A DNA stretch of 64,000 nt from Clavelina lepadiformis (taxonomy: Eukaryota; Chordata; Ascidiacea; Aplousobranchia; Clavelinidae), in contig NC_135240.1 of NCBI RefSeq assembly GCF_947623445.1, positions 7,254,001 through 7,318,000 on the forward strand. The letters are read 5' to 3'. A program made the translations under genes and the position numbers. The first letter of the stretch is position 1; the number at the start of each line of letters is the position of its first letter. Shown one piece after another: positions 51,601-58,865 of the stretch. The notes beneath the pieces were generated by a model, which was not told the DNA's origin, did not search any database, and saw only the letters and a list, made by a program, of their open reading frames with translations.

Positions 51601-51742
51601 TGCACCACAATACCAGCTGACTGATTTAAAATCTGTCTAACTGTCTAATAACTGTAATTTGTGTATTCAGATTAAAAACGCTCGTGATGGATTAGCAGTC
51701 TTCACCAAATCATACTCCGAAGCGCAGAAGATGCAGATATAA
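42636..51742 (+). CDS. PX-BAR sorting nexin, SNX5/SNX6/SNX32 type, 9 exons
   Basis: Membrane-tubulating subunit of the retromer-associated/ESCPE-1 sorting complex on endosomes. Exons 42636-42638 (only the ATG), 42775-42879, 47661-47759, 47865-48071, 48193-48382, 48527-48608, 48883-49099, 51368-51502, 51671-51742; phases close; about 369 aa (human SNX5 404). The PX part (about 8-135) shows VKVPNAAKNGEVVEFFVET, then HDDFVWLH and GIIFPPLPSAPS, matching SNX5 VKFTVHT.., HEDFVWLH and GLIIPPAPTKP. A charged helical insert follows, as in SNX5/6/32. The BAR coiled coil (about 150-369) ends SEIKNARDGLAVFTKSY, like SEIKHARNNVSLLQSC. The sequence is clearly diverged, so exact orthology (SNX5, 6 or 32) is open. 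Intron 2 (42880-47660) carries a 3.8-kb transposon; intron 7 (49100-51367) carries a 2.0-kb one. The donor of exon 2 (AAG|GTCTTC) is weak. Confidence 0.85.
42923..42945. mobile_element. hAT-type terminal sequence, fragment
   Basis: cagtggttcccaacctttttt is the widespread 5' terminus of hAT-derived repeats. I found no matching inverted end downstream within the intron, so only one end is supported. Confidence 0.4.
43711..47503 (-). mobile_element. DNA transposon with ~525-bp terminal inverted repeats, 3793 bp
   Basis: The ends are gggtcattccatgtcaaat and atttgacatggaatgaccc. The two arms, about 43711-44235 and 46980-47503, are inverted copies with only scattered differences, an indication of recent insertion. 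The flanks on both sides read aaaa (43707-43710, 47504-47507), a possible 4-bp target duplication that low complexity makes uncertain. Inside is one long minus-strand ORF (44477-47017). It sits in intron 2 of the sorting-nexin gene, opposite in orientation to the host gene. Superfamily not assigned: the arms are too long for typical hAT or mariner. A repeat with such ends is expected elsewhere in the genome. Confidence 0.9.
44477..47017 (-). CDS. putative transposase of the long-TIR element, 846 aa
   Basis: Uninterrupted ORF; the first ATG is at 47017 (MPDHKMTILN), and one GTG codon pair lies upstream. The start lies inside the right terminal inverted repeat. Features in order: a Cys-containing N-terminal region (FVCEVAALRCC about 54-66, VCLECL about 104-109); an acidic/low-complexity linker; basic coiled stretches; a mid-protein Cys/His cluster (VCVCKYHQNPKL, CVCSTENEKCMMGHCKDC); then a probable catalytic region with DFAENYSYVVQDEIQSFHW, VHYFTDGCAGQYKNK and FFATSHGKSACDGIGGTVKRL. 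The conserved acidic residues in the GDFAENY and FTDG motifs would suit a DDE/D-type RNase H fold nuclease, but the third acidic residue was not assigned. I recognise the pattern from uncharacterised multi-copy invertebrate proteins. Intactness suggests a recently active element. Confidence 0.8.
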   Translation of the reverse strand: MPDHKMTILNVLMHNIHNMFTLKQYRRYVRVYPDLNSLRAEWITSRLVSLKEASFVCEVAALRCCDPTNKHPGKSRTKSLRVVSLDMFEKLSDPPCVVVPGVKVCLECLMILQRKKVQSKQDETEETRAMHMDVDNSSPENVNSSFVNLNITLVDLDETPIKTAHMPTSTKITKGKQKLASAIRTLKRKLELSYKVPLYSSDSDDEKCAKDYQRYQSIMTQLKEKFVQSQSYQERVQILTLSPFTIDRTMKEFGATNYLVKKSRDVKKQKGILGICDKNKGKTLSEELKNDVCGFYECDENSRMCPGMKDSVSVRNKNGEKVQHQKRLVLSNLKELHSSWKETYPEKKIGFSSFAALRPKWCVLAGSSGTHSVCVCKYHQNPKLMAEGCLKSSVRDLMKFCVCSTENEKCMMGHCKDCLGREGLIDHLKNCEELNDVEDVTYQQWISTDRTKLTTITESKEDFIDNFSSQLLKLTRHSFPAKSQSTYMKDLKSSMKPLEEIILQGDFAENYSYVVQDEIQSFHWENKQATLHPFVAYCKLNDEDSTLEHRNICVVSDVKEHSTSTVYAFQQVVIEYIKKEFPVVKKVHYFTDGCAGQYKNKHNFINLCNHQKDFGLDAEWNFFATSHGKSACDGIGGTVKRLLTKASLQRPYTDPILTIEAIMEFCVERIPGIKFFNVPPEEVTKVDTDLRNRFDIATTIKGTLQFHRFVPLSQTHLSVYKLSTQVDPPVVVAATADAEHDRISEVLIDIEIAEQNYVCCLYDNEPWIGLVEDISDEHGDYSIKFMHPHGPAKLFHWPRDEDKCWFDKKSILCVINTPSLTLSTQMYSIGKPDNVKITGLCKKWKC
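49284..51283 (-). mobile_element. CACTG-ended DNA transposon relic, 2000 bp
   Basis: Left end cactggtcaacacgatt; the right end, read inverted, is cactgcccaacaaaaaa. Both arms continue as recognisably similar inverted sequence for about 150 bp (shared words such as gaggtcgctgatt/ggggtcgctgatt and tctagtttttgagatat). Both flanks read taa (49281-49283, 51284-51286), a possible 3-bp target duplication; CACTR ends with 2-4 bp duplications recall CACTA/Chapaev-like elements, but the encoded protein is not one I can assign. The interior encodes, on the minus strand, a broken member of the same protein family as copy 1 (6238-7284). Located in intron 7 of the sorting-nexin gene. Confidence 0.75.
49935..50522 (-). 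pseudogene. transposon protein fragment (copy 2)
   Basis: A 195-codon open stretch with LFIDSSTRSLKCILLHNGN, TKYPCFMCLWDSRAKTQH, PPLYVRLGLMKQFVKALYKDGDCFK and FDGPQIRKLI, the central region missing from copy 1. Recognisable family sequence continues on both sides in the minus strand (upstream to about 50780, downstream to about 49580, including [11 protein letters not shown]), but in several frames and with stops, so the protein is inactive. Cys residues in YPCFMCLW and CFKCFC could bind metal. Confidence 0.75.
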
Positions 51743-52559
51743 CCGCATTCCAAATCAATTCCATGAGAAAAAGCGAGATTCTTATCGTCTTGTGCCTTAA
51801 TTGCAGTATTATGAGGACTACAACTATCTTATGCAGATGCGTTGCAGTTAAATGATTGAGTTAAAACAAGTTTCATTGTTCTGTTCCATTCCTCGTTTCA
51901 GCTGTGGTGCAAAGTGTTTTATCCACCGGTGCATTACGCTGGTAGCAGTGGTAGCCTTGCCTGAGTAAGCAGAAAACTATTGTACCACAAATACTGCTTT
52001 CAGATTGGTACCTTGTCAAAATTTGCATTTGTTTCAGCTTTTCATAATTATATTTCTTGTAATTGAACGAAATATGTTTCATGCATTCCAAAATTGAATA
52101 TATCCTGCAAACTGTTCTAATGCTGAGACTATCTCTGGTGTTACCCCGTCTATGTATTATCACTTATACCATTCGCTACACTGTATATATCAACTTTTTT
52201 TCATTTGCGGACAATGTCATGTTTATTCTCTGATTTATAGATTGAAAAAAGTTCAATCATTTTCAAATTTACCTTCTAACAGTGATCATAGTAGCGAAGT
52301 GTTAGTCGGTATGTTTGGAGCATTGTTATCTGGAGATTTGCTATCAATGAATTCAGTGAAGTGTTTAATCGACCGTTAGTGTGCAATATATTATTAATTT
52401 TTTTTTGATTTTTTCACAATACAAAGTCAACATTTGACATGTTTGAAGCAGCAGCCGTGTATTTTCAACCCGCCGTATAAAGCCAATTTACAATAGAAGC
52501 ACAGATAAAAGAAAATGTTACACAGATACTAGTGGAAGCACGAAACCGTTGTAAACTCC
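51743..52559. other. 3' region between sorting nexin (+) and acidic ORF (-)
   Basis: Convergent gene ends. Short overlapping frames (96 codons at 51873-52163, 75 codons at 52152-52379) have no recognisable content. It probably contains both 3' UTRs. Confidence 0.4.
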
Positions 52560-54416
52560 TCACTGAGGTTGCGAGAAATACGAACCCGGTGAGGCATTAA
52601 TGCAAAAGAAACACATGCCAAAAAGACGCAGGATATAATCCCGTATAGGGTGAGATTCTTGAGTTTGATTCTGCCTTGCCGAGATGAAGTTGCTCTTCGA
52701 AGTTGATTTCTTGATAGGTTGATCTTTGACGATTGCCCCAATCCTGCTTTCATATGTTGATGAGAAGGAAAAGTCAAAGTTATTCTCCGAAGTGTCCAAA
52801 TTTACTGCTGTGCTGCTTTCTTCCCAGTCCTTTACGTCATCTTTTTCAGCCGTGTTAGCAGTGACTACCGTATTAGCAGAATTCGTCAGGTCTACGTTTA
52901 GATCAGGTTTTGTTTCATCGTGCTTGAAGTCGAGCCTGCTTTGAATAGAGTTGTTGTGGTCTATCCCAAATTCTTTGGTTTCTGTCGATGTGATAAGATT
53001 TTCTTCATTTGCCGTTGAAAACAGACTTCCCTTTGAAACATAATCTTCTTCATTCCATCCATCATCAAATGCAGCAATCTTTTTCTCACTATTATCATCA
53101 CTTGCAAAGTTATCATCTAAAACGACATCCCATTGCCTTAATGATTCTGAGTACCGAGGTCTTGTGTCTTCTTTCACAGATAGATGCCTTTCACTTAATG
53201 GAACGTCAGCAGAAACATCTTGAGTTACTTCACGTTTTGTGATGTTTAAAGCCACAAGGTCTTCAGGAGTATCGTTCAAATCATGGCAACCATCTTTTTT
53301 TGGGGGGGTTGTGCCTTGAGATTTGTCAGCATTAAGATAACCTTTATTAAGGTCTTTTTTATCGTTTCCATCTGGAATTGTAATCTCCGTTACAATATCA
53401 AGCGAAGGCCGTTTCTTTACCGGTTTTCTCAATTTCATGAAAAAGTTTTCAAGTTCTTCTTGGTTACAGCTCAGATGTTTCTTCATTCGTTTAGAAACTT
53501 TTGGTTTCGGCATTGTCGCCATGGATGCTTCTTCTAATTCTACACCAACGTATGCATCGTCAGGTAAGCGATCATGTTCCAGTTTGCTGTCATTTGCTTC
53601 GGTCAATTCAGCATTGGTTTGGGCATCGGCGTCAGCACTTTGATTTCCGGCGCTTGTATTAGGACCTATGTCGTTTTCACAGTCACTTGAATTCTCGGTG
53701 TTAAGTTCTTCACTGTATGTGATATTATCAAGTTCGTCAAAAACATCCTGCAACGTGTACTCTTCGGATAGACTTTCCTCTTCGGATTCTTCGGAAGAAT
53801 AACTTTGATACTCCTCGGAAGAAGTGCTGATATTTTCCTGAAGCTGGTGTGGCATTCCATCCTGGAAAAAAGAGCGCTTCTCGCTAATGGGGTCCCGGAA
53901 GCTGACCTTGTTTTTTTTACGCGGAGGATGTTGCGAAGATCCACTGCTCCTCCGGGAGTGCTTCCTGCAAGGTTTCATAGGCGATGGAGGAAATTTTTCC
54001 AAGCTATATTCTGTTACTGATAGCCGGCCTGCTGATTGGTTGGGAATTTCTTCATCTTGACAAGAATTGTTACCGTTAAAAGCGCCGTTGGAAGCGCTAA
54101 AATCTGTAATTTTATCAAAGTTTGAATCGTTTGATCCGATACTTTCAATAGATTCTTCCAAAAACTTATCAAAGTCGATGTCCGATTCTGGTGACGAACT
54201 AACGTCAGAGTTTCCTTCGGTTTGTATCACGTCATCCATTTCCCTCCCGGCAGCTTCAAGCATGTTACCATTCAAATCTTCGCTCCAAGGGACTGCCTCC
54301 GACCCATTAAAGTTTGTCGGGCTGCTCGATAACTCTATTTCGACACACCACGGCCTCAGATCCTTTCGTCTACTCATCATGTTTCTAAATAATTTTGCCT
54401 GCAGTTCGCATAACAC
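52560..54416 (-). CDS. unrecognised acidic, Ser-rich protein, 618 aa
   Basis: A single long open frame, start MLCELQAKLFRNMMSRRKDLRPW at 54416; a second Met pair about 12 residues in could be the real start. Composition is strongly Asp/Glu/Ser-rich and probably disordered, with acidic runs near residues 205-235. A short basic island HSRRSSGSS..PPRKKNKVSFRDP near 155-180 contains KVSF, the RVxF form of a PP1-docking motif, next to nuclear-localisation-like lysines. No folded domain recognised. An overlapping minus-strand frame (52529-52777) encodes a 22-residue hydrophobic segment flanked by arginines, so the true C-terminus is uncertain. The intronless form contrasts with the neighbours; a missed small intron is possible. 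The VDE-like gene lies upstream on the same strand, its stop codon about 340 bp away. Confidence 0.65.
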   Translation of the reverse strand: MLCELQAKLFRNMMSRRKDLRPWCVEIELSSSPTNFNGSEAVPWSEDLNGNMLEAAGREMDDVIQTEGNSDVSSSPESDIDFDKFLEESIESIGSNDSNFDKITDFSASNGAFNGNNSCQDEEIPNQSAGRLSVTEYSLEKFPPSPMKPCRKHSRRSSGSSQHPPRKKNKVSFRDPISEKRSFFQDGMPHQLQENISTSSEEYQSYSSEESEEESLSEEYTLQDVFDELDNITYSEELNTENSSDCENDIGPNTSAGNQSADADAQTNAELTEANDSKLEHDRLPDDAYVGVELEEASMATMPKPKVSKRMKKHLSCNQEELENFFMKLRKPVKKRPSLDIVTEITIPDGNDKKDLNKGYLNADKSQGTTPPKKDGCHDLNDTPEDLVALNITKREVTQDVSADVPLSERHLSVKEDTRPRYSESLRQWDVVLDDNFASDDNSEKKIAAFDDGWNEEDYVSKGSLFSTANEENLITSTETKEFGIDHNNSIQSRLDFKHDETKPDLNVDLTNSANTVVTANTAEKDDVKDWEESSTAVNLDTSENNFDFSFSSTYESRIGAIVKDQPIKKSTSKSNFISARQNQTQESHPIRDYILRLFGMCFFCINASPGSYFSQPQ

Positions 54417-54693
54417 CTCATCAGGTTATTTCGACATTCTACAGAGAAAAGGCGTTTTTTCGCCTGGTCGGTTTTTATCGCAATATAAAATATATGGTTA
54501 TCGCTGTGCCGCATATTCATATAGTACCAAAAACAAACGGAAGCGTTGACATAAAATTACGTCGTTTCCTTTTCTCTGTAATATTATCCGATTTAGCTTG
54601 TAAAAGGGCCATTCGCAGGCTGTAAACGTCATGAGACGTCATGTTGAATAAATTATATGACAAGCAAGAATCGTTCATTAAAGGTCGGTTGTT

Positions 54694-54699
54694 TTTATT
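54694..54699 (-). promoter_or_regulatory. polyadenylation signal AATAAA (minus strand)
   Basis: Plus-strand tttatt about 55 bp beyond the VDE-like stop codon; likely 3' end signal of that gene, leaving under 300 bp to the start of the next same-strand gene. Confidence 0.5.
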
Positions 54700-54751
54700 A
54701 AATGAATCATTGTAACAACTTTTAGCGCCGGTACAATATCTCAAAATACAA

Positions 54752-56429
54752 CTAGGCCAAGCAGTTGCCGTGATCGACTGGACACCACTCCTTTAAATTT
54801 AAGCCAGCGTTTGTCGCAGATTGACTGATGCGGTCGTAGTCAAGTTGATTGAGTGACTTGGTCTTTGAGTACAGAACTCCACCTTCATAAAACCAGTAAT
54901 CACCTCCCCCAGTTGGCATTTTTCCGCAGTAGTACACCAACGTAAATTTGTTCTCTTCCTGAAGGCACATTTTGTCGGATAAGTAAGTAGAAATCTTCAC
55001 AATTGAAGGGTTCGAATTGGATTATTATTTGTGAGGTTAAATTCAGCGTAATCATGCTCACGTGATCAATGATCAACCAGTCGTCTTCCAGAGTGCTTCC
55101 GTAGTCGTAAGACGAAAGATGGATTAAGCTGGGGTCATCACCATCGGGAACAAGAGTTGATTCTTGTTGCTTAATGAATAAATAAATGAATAAGAATCAG
55201 TAGAAGTCAAATTTTATATACAAAGACATAACGGTAGCTATAAACAGTTGGACGAGTAACCCAACTTACAAGCTTCTTCATAACACCCTTGTCGGTCATG
55301 GCTTGATACGACATGACGGCATCTATACTTCCGTCCTGATTTACAGCTCCAAATGAAGTCACTTGGCACGGGAAGCAATCGTAGGTGGGGTTAAGTCCTA
55401 GCAGGACATTCCATTCCCCCTATTAATGTGTCAAAGGCAAATAAACTAAACTAGATTGTATAAACCCACCTCTTAGGTGCCTAATGTTGTGTAGCCTATC
55501 TATAGCTTGAACTTTTAACGTGAATAACAAGAAATAAATTGATATAACTTACAACATGTTATAAGAAGATGTTGTACACATATAAGTAGTATGGGATAAT
55601 GAGTACGTTCGATATACGCTATAGAAATCAAACTCAATCATCTGTGTAAAATAATCCAACTTGTACGCAACTGTTAAGGACTTAAACTGAAATGTTGAAT
55701 CCGTTTGATCCGGAATCGAACACTGAACGGGAGGATCCTGTGACGGCATAATGATACAGGCATGCTCAGTGGACGCACAGTTCAAAAAGTCATCAAGGAT
55801 ATCATTGCCTTTATAGGTTATTATACAAAACACATTTTACATTATTTTGACTTCATTAACACAAATGTTTGTGTAAATGAATTAGTTCTACTTAATTTAG
55901 TATAGGTTACAGTAAAAGGTTTCCTGGATAAAATGTCGGTTAATACGTCAGAACAGCCAAGGCTTAGCTGTTACGTTTTCTCTGTGCTCTCCCGCCTATC
56001 AGATACACTTTAAGTCGCTAAAATTGTATTATCTTTCAAAGTATTGTATCAGGATATACCGTAATTAATCATGCAATGCATTATGCACGATTGATCCTTG
56101 CAAGGGGCCACACACAATGATGCTCTCATGCAGTCCATGTCGGCCATGCAAGCACCGAGTTCATTTGTGCAGTGTTCAAACAGACAAGTAATATCACTGC
56201 TTCCTGGGTGACTTTCCATTAACTAATAATTTATGAAAGTTGATGAAATATGCATTTATTTACTAACTATTAACAATTTCTACCAGGTAAAGTGTTGTAG
56301 TGGAGATTACCGTGCTATCATCTATAGGTTATGACTTACCGCGGTTAGTAGAAATTTTTCTGAAGAGGCGTGCACATGGTCGAAGAGAGCAGCCATTATA
56401 GCGATTGAAATAACTCGCAATATAACCAT
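54752..56429 (-). CDS. secreted violaxanthin-de-epoxidase-like protein, 6 exons
   Basis: Exons 56340-56429, 56060-56223, 55618-55808, 55270-55419, 55062-55169, 54752-54994; about 314 aa. Residues 1-22 (MVILRVISIAIMAALFDHVHAS) look like a cleaved signal peptide. Next is a Cys-rich domain with the VDE spacing (CLFEHCTNE, LGACMADMDCM, LCVAPC, CIMHCM, FLNCASTEHAC), then a lipocalin-type domain opening GEWNVLLGLNPTYDCFPCQ, cf. plant GKWYITSGLNPTFDTFDCQ. Later come LEDDWLIIDH and FTLVYYCGKMPTGGGDYWFYEGGVLYSKT, cf. plant QDDWYII and [23 protein letters not shown]. The Asp of DDW and the Tyr pair of VYY, which lie where plant active-site residues have been proposed, are kept. The Glu-rich plant C-terminal tail is absent. 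In plants VDE reduces epoxy-carotenoids using ascorbate; the substrate here is unknown. Exon 2 carries an apparent one-base frame slip near 56160, since both sides match the family in different frames. Confidence 0.82.
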
Positions 56430-56551
56430 TTTTTTGTTACATTAACGACTTGCTGGAAAGAATTTTCGCCAAGTACCAAGATTACTGCGTTAAAGGCTGT
56501 CCAATTTCGACACTTAAAATATTACTAAGACGCGTTAAGCGTTTTGTAACG

Positions 56552-56603
56552 TATTTATAGGTTATATAACGATCGCCTATTTATAGTTTATATAACGATC
56601 GCT
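56552..56603. repeat. 26-bp tandem duplication upstream of VDE-like gene
   Basis: tatttataggttatataacgatcgcc-type unit at 56552-56577 is repeated at 56578-56603 with two mismatches. Each unit carries a TATAA-like core and the palindromic word cgatcg. It lies 123-174 bp upstream of the VDE-like start codon, in the expected promoter. Confidence 0.75.
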
Positions 56604-57179
56604 TATGCAAAGACAAAAACAGCTGTCATTTTTCCCATTGCGCTGTCTCGCAACTGTTTTTTTGTTCAACTCATTTTTATCAAATAAGTATTAAGGTTAT
56701 GACCATAGCTAAATGTTTCATTCATTTGATTGGTAGCCTTACATCTTGAAAAATAAAGCTAACGAGCATAAATGGCGGAAAACGTTGAAAAAACAGCAAA
56801 AAGAAAAGCTGAAAAGTCTAAAATAACTTTTGCTGTAAATATATGGTTTACTGGCAAATTTTTGCTAAGATATCCCAGCTTTGTCATTTGGGTGATAAAT
56901 AATACCATGCCCTATCCATTAATATCGCTTGGTCAAACACAATTAATATTTCGTTAATGTTGGTGACTTGAAATGCATTCTATTGATGCACAAAAACAGG
57001 TCGAGAACAGAAGTTGATTTCTTTTTTATTGTAAACTTGTGTTATAAGAATTTTTTTGATTCTTTGCCTTTCTTCGATTTATTACAGTTATTACAGCAAA
57101 CGCAATTGCTGCGACCTCTATAAAACAAGGTAGGGCAAAAAAAGTTACGTTGATTCAAACATTGAAGAAATCCGGGTCA
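56604..57179. other. spacer between two minus-strand genes
   Basis: AT-rich. A 61-codon plus-strand frame at 56772-56957 has no motif. Probably holds the 3' UTR of the membrane-protein gene and the rest of the VDE-like promoter. Confidence 0.4.
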
Positions 57180-57821
57180 TCAGTTCAAATCTGGAGTCAA
57201 AGTAGTCAAACCCCTGCCAAAGAAGATGTCGGTTTTGCCATGTGGGTCATAACCTGCGGTATCCTTTCCGTTGATTTCGCACGTTACATCAATGTCAGTG
57301 ACTTGAAAGTCGTCTAACAGTTGCATTGATCTGGGACGAACAAATGTTGATTCCTTTTGATACTGCACGCCCGTATTTAATGACTGTTTCTTAACCTTCA
57401 CCTTCCGTCGACGTATTGCAATCATCACAGAAATAGCAATGATTGCTGCCGCCACAAAGCAAGCTATTGCAAAAAGGATTATGTTGCCACTATGACTAAA
57501 GAAATTTGTCCCCAAAGTCGAAGTACTCATTTCGCCGCCCTTTTCTGTGAGAGATGTTGCCATGTTGACAGTGTTGGATTGGCGGAATGGAGAGCTTAAC
57601 GTTCCACCGCCATCAGTGAGCCTATATGTCTTAAGCCCTGGTTTCAACGTCGTTTGCTCACCCGTGTGAGGTGGGCTGCTACTGGATGAAGAAATCTGGG
57701 CAACGGACGAGAAGGACGAAACCTCTGTTTCAGGGGCGGTAACATCCACCGTTGTAGACCTAATTTTCGCTGTGCTTTCCAGCCACAGCCGCACTGTTGC
57801 GGTTTTCATTTGTACCGTCAT
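57180..57821 (-). CDS. single-pass membrane protein, 213-aa ORF (possibly a 3' exon)
   Basis: An uninterrupted frame with three parts. About 110 residues are rich in Ser, Thr and Pro (SSFSSVAQISSSSSSPP and similar), mucin-like. A clear membrane segment follows, NIILFAIACFVAAAIIAISVMIA (about 113-135), with a basic stop-transfer IRRRKVKVKK. A 70-residue cytoplasmic tail contains STFVRPRSMQLLDDF and ends TTLTPDLN. No signal peptide is seen at the Met used (57821), so either this is a type III protein or an upstream signal-bearing exon was not found; the frame stays open a further 16 codons upstream. No homologue recognised. Same strand as the VDE-like gene, 750 bp upstream of it. Confidence 0.6.
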   Translation of the reverse strand: MTVQMKTATVRLWLESTAKIRSTTVDVTAPETEVSSFSSVAQISSSSSSPPHTGEQTTLKPGLKTYRLTDGGGTLSSPFRQSNTVNMATSLTEKGGEMSTSTLGTNFFSHSGNIILFAIACFVAAAIIAISVMIAIRRRKVKVKKQSLNTGVQYQKESTFVRPRSMQLLDDFQVTDIDVTCEINGKDTAGYDPHGKTDIFFGRGLTTLTPDLN

Positions 57822-58865
57822 AATTACTGGTTTAATTCCTCTTTCCGTTATAGGATGTCCGCTTACAAGTTACAACTGACTTTATCAGATAAGAACTTTT
57901 ATATTATTCTACTTTTCAAACCATAAACTTTCCAATAACCTGAGTATATTGTTATTAGTTTTTGCCTTCACATTATCGCCAACCCATTACCAGTTGCGTT
58001 TCAGCAGTTTCAAAACTCCGGAAACTTAAAATCGCCCACATTAGTGTTACGTCACGCTGACGTTAAGTGTGATATATCGAGCCCCGGTGGAAGGCCATCT
58101 TTAAGAATTTAACCATTGTTAGAATGGGCTTAAATCAACAGATTTGTGCTATGCGTATCGCTGTTGGTTTTAATTCAATAAATTATACGCCGATTCAATT
58201 GTTACGTTTGCTGTTTACTCGCCCAGACTTCAGTCTGATGTGTAAGATCTTTATGTGTGATTGTATTTTGCTATTCTGTACTCCATGAAAAATTGATCAT
58301 GATCAATCAATGTATTGCAAATATAACTTATAGATCTTATTTCACGCATTTTAGGCAAAATATTGTTATCAAAGCCCCCAGGGGAAAAAGTAAGTTACTT
58401 CACGTCATTTCTCCATCAAAATAAAAGTAACCAAGGGTTTTCGTTAATGTCAACTTTAATGACATTTCCAATTATCGATTATTCTATTCTACAATTCTAC
58501 TATTCTACAAATTAGTTTCTTTGAAACATGTTTTAAATCAGTTTTGTTCACAAGAATAACAGCTAACGTAAAAAGTTTTTCTTTTGTACTTGTGTAGTTA
58601 TGTCATAAACACTTTTCATTGATTTCTTACATCGAATTATTACTGCACAACCCCTGAGGAATAAGTACGCACTTTTGCAGATAACCCAAGAGAGCGTCAT
58701 ATATACTCCTCATGTATTCTTTTTGCTTTCTGCATGTCCAATGTCAAGTTGATGGGCATTCACCGTATATATAAAGGTCTGCATATGTGCAGCGAGCTCA
58801 GGGTGCACAGGTATTTGTTTGCGTCATACGTGCTGCAGGTTTACAAGCAGAGGTCTACTACCATC
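57822..58865. other. divergent intergenic region
   Basis: Between the minus-strand membrane-protein frame and the plus-strand GABA-A-type gene. No gene recognised. An in-frame Met at 58734 precedes the chosen GABA-A start by 44 codons, but the added residues would bury the signal peptide. Confidence 0.4.

Noticed and set aside
53009-54625. Several plus-strand frames of 62-160 codons
   Set aside because: Antisense shadows of the 618-aa acidic minus-strand ORF; their Ser/Leu/Phe-rich content mirrors its Glu/Lys/Asn codons.
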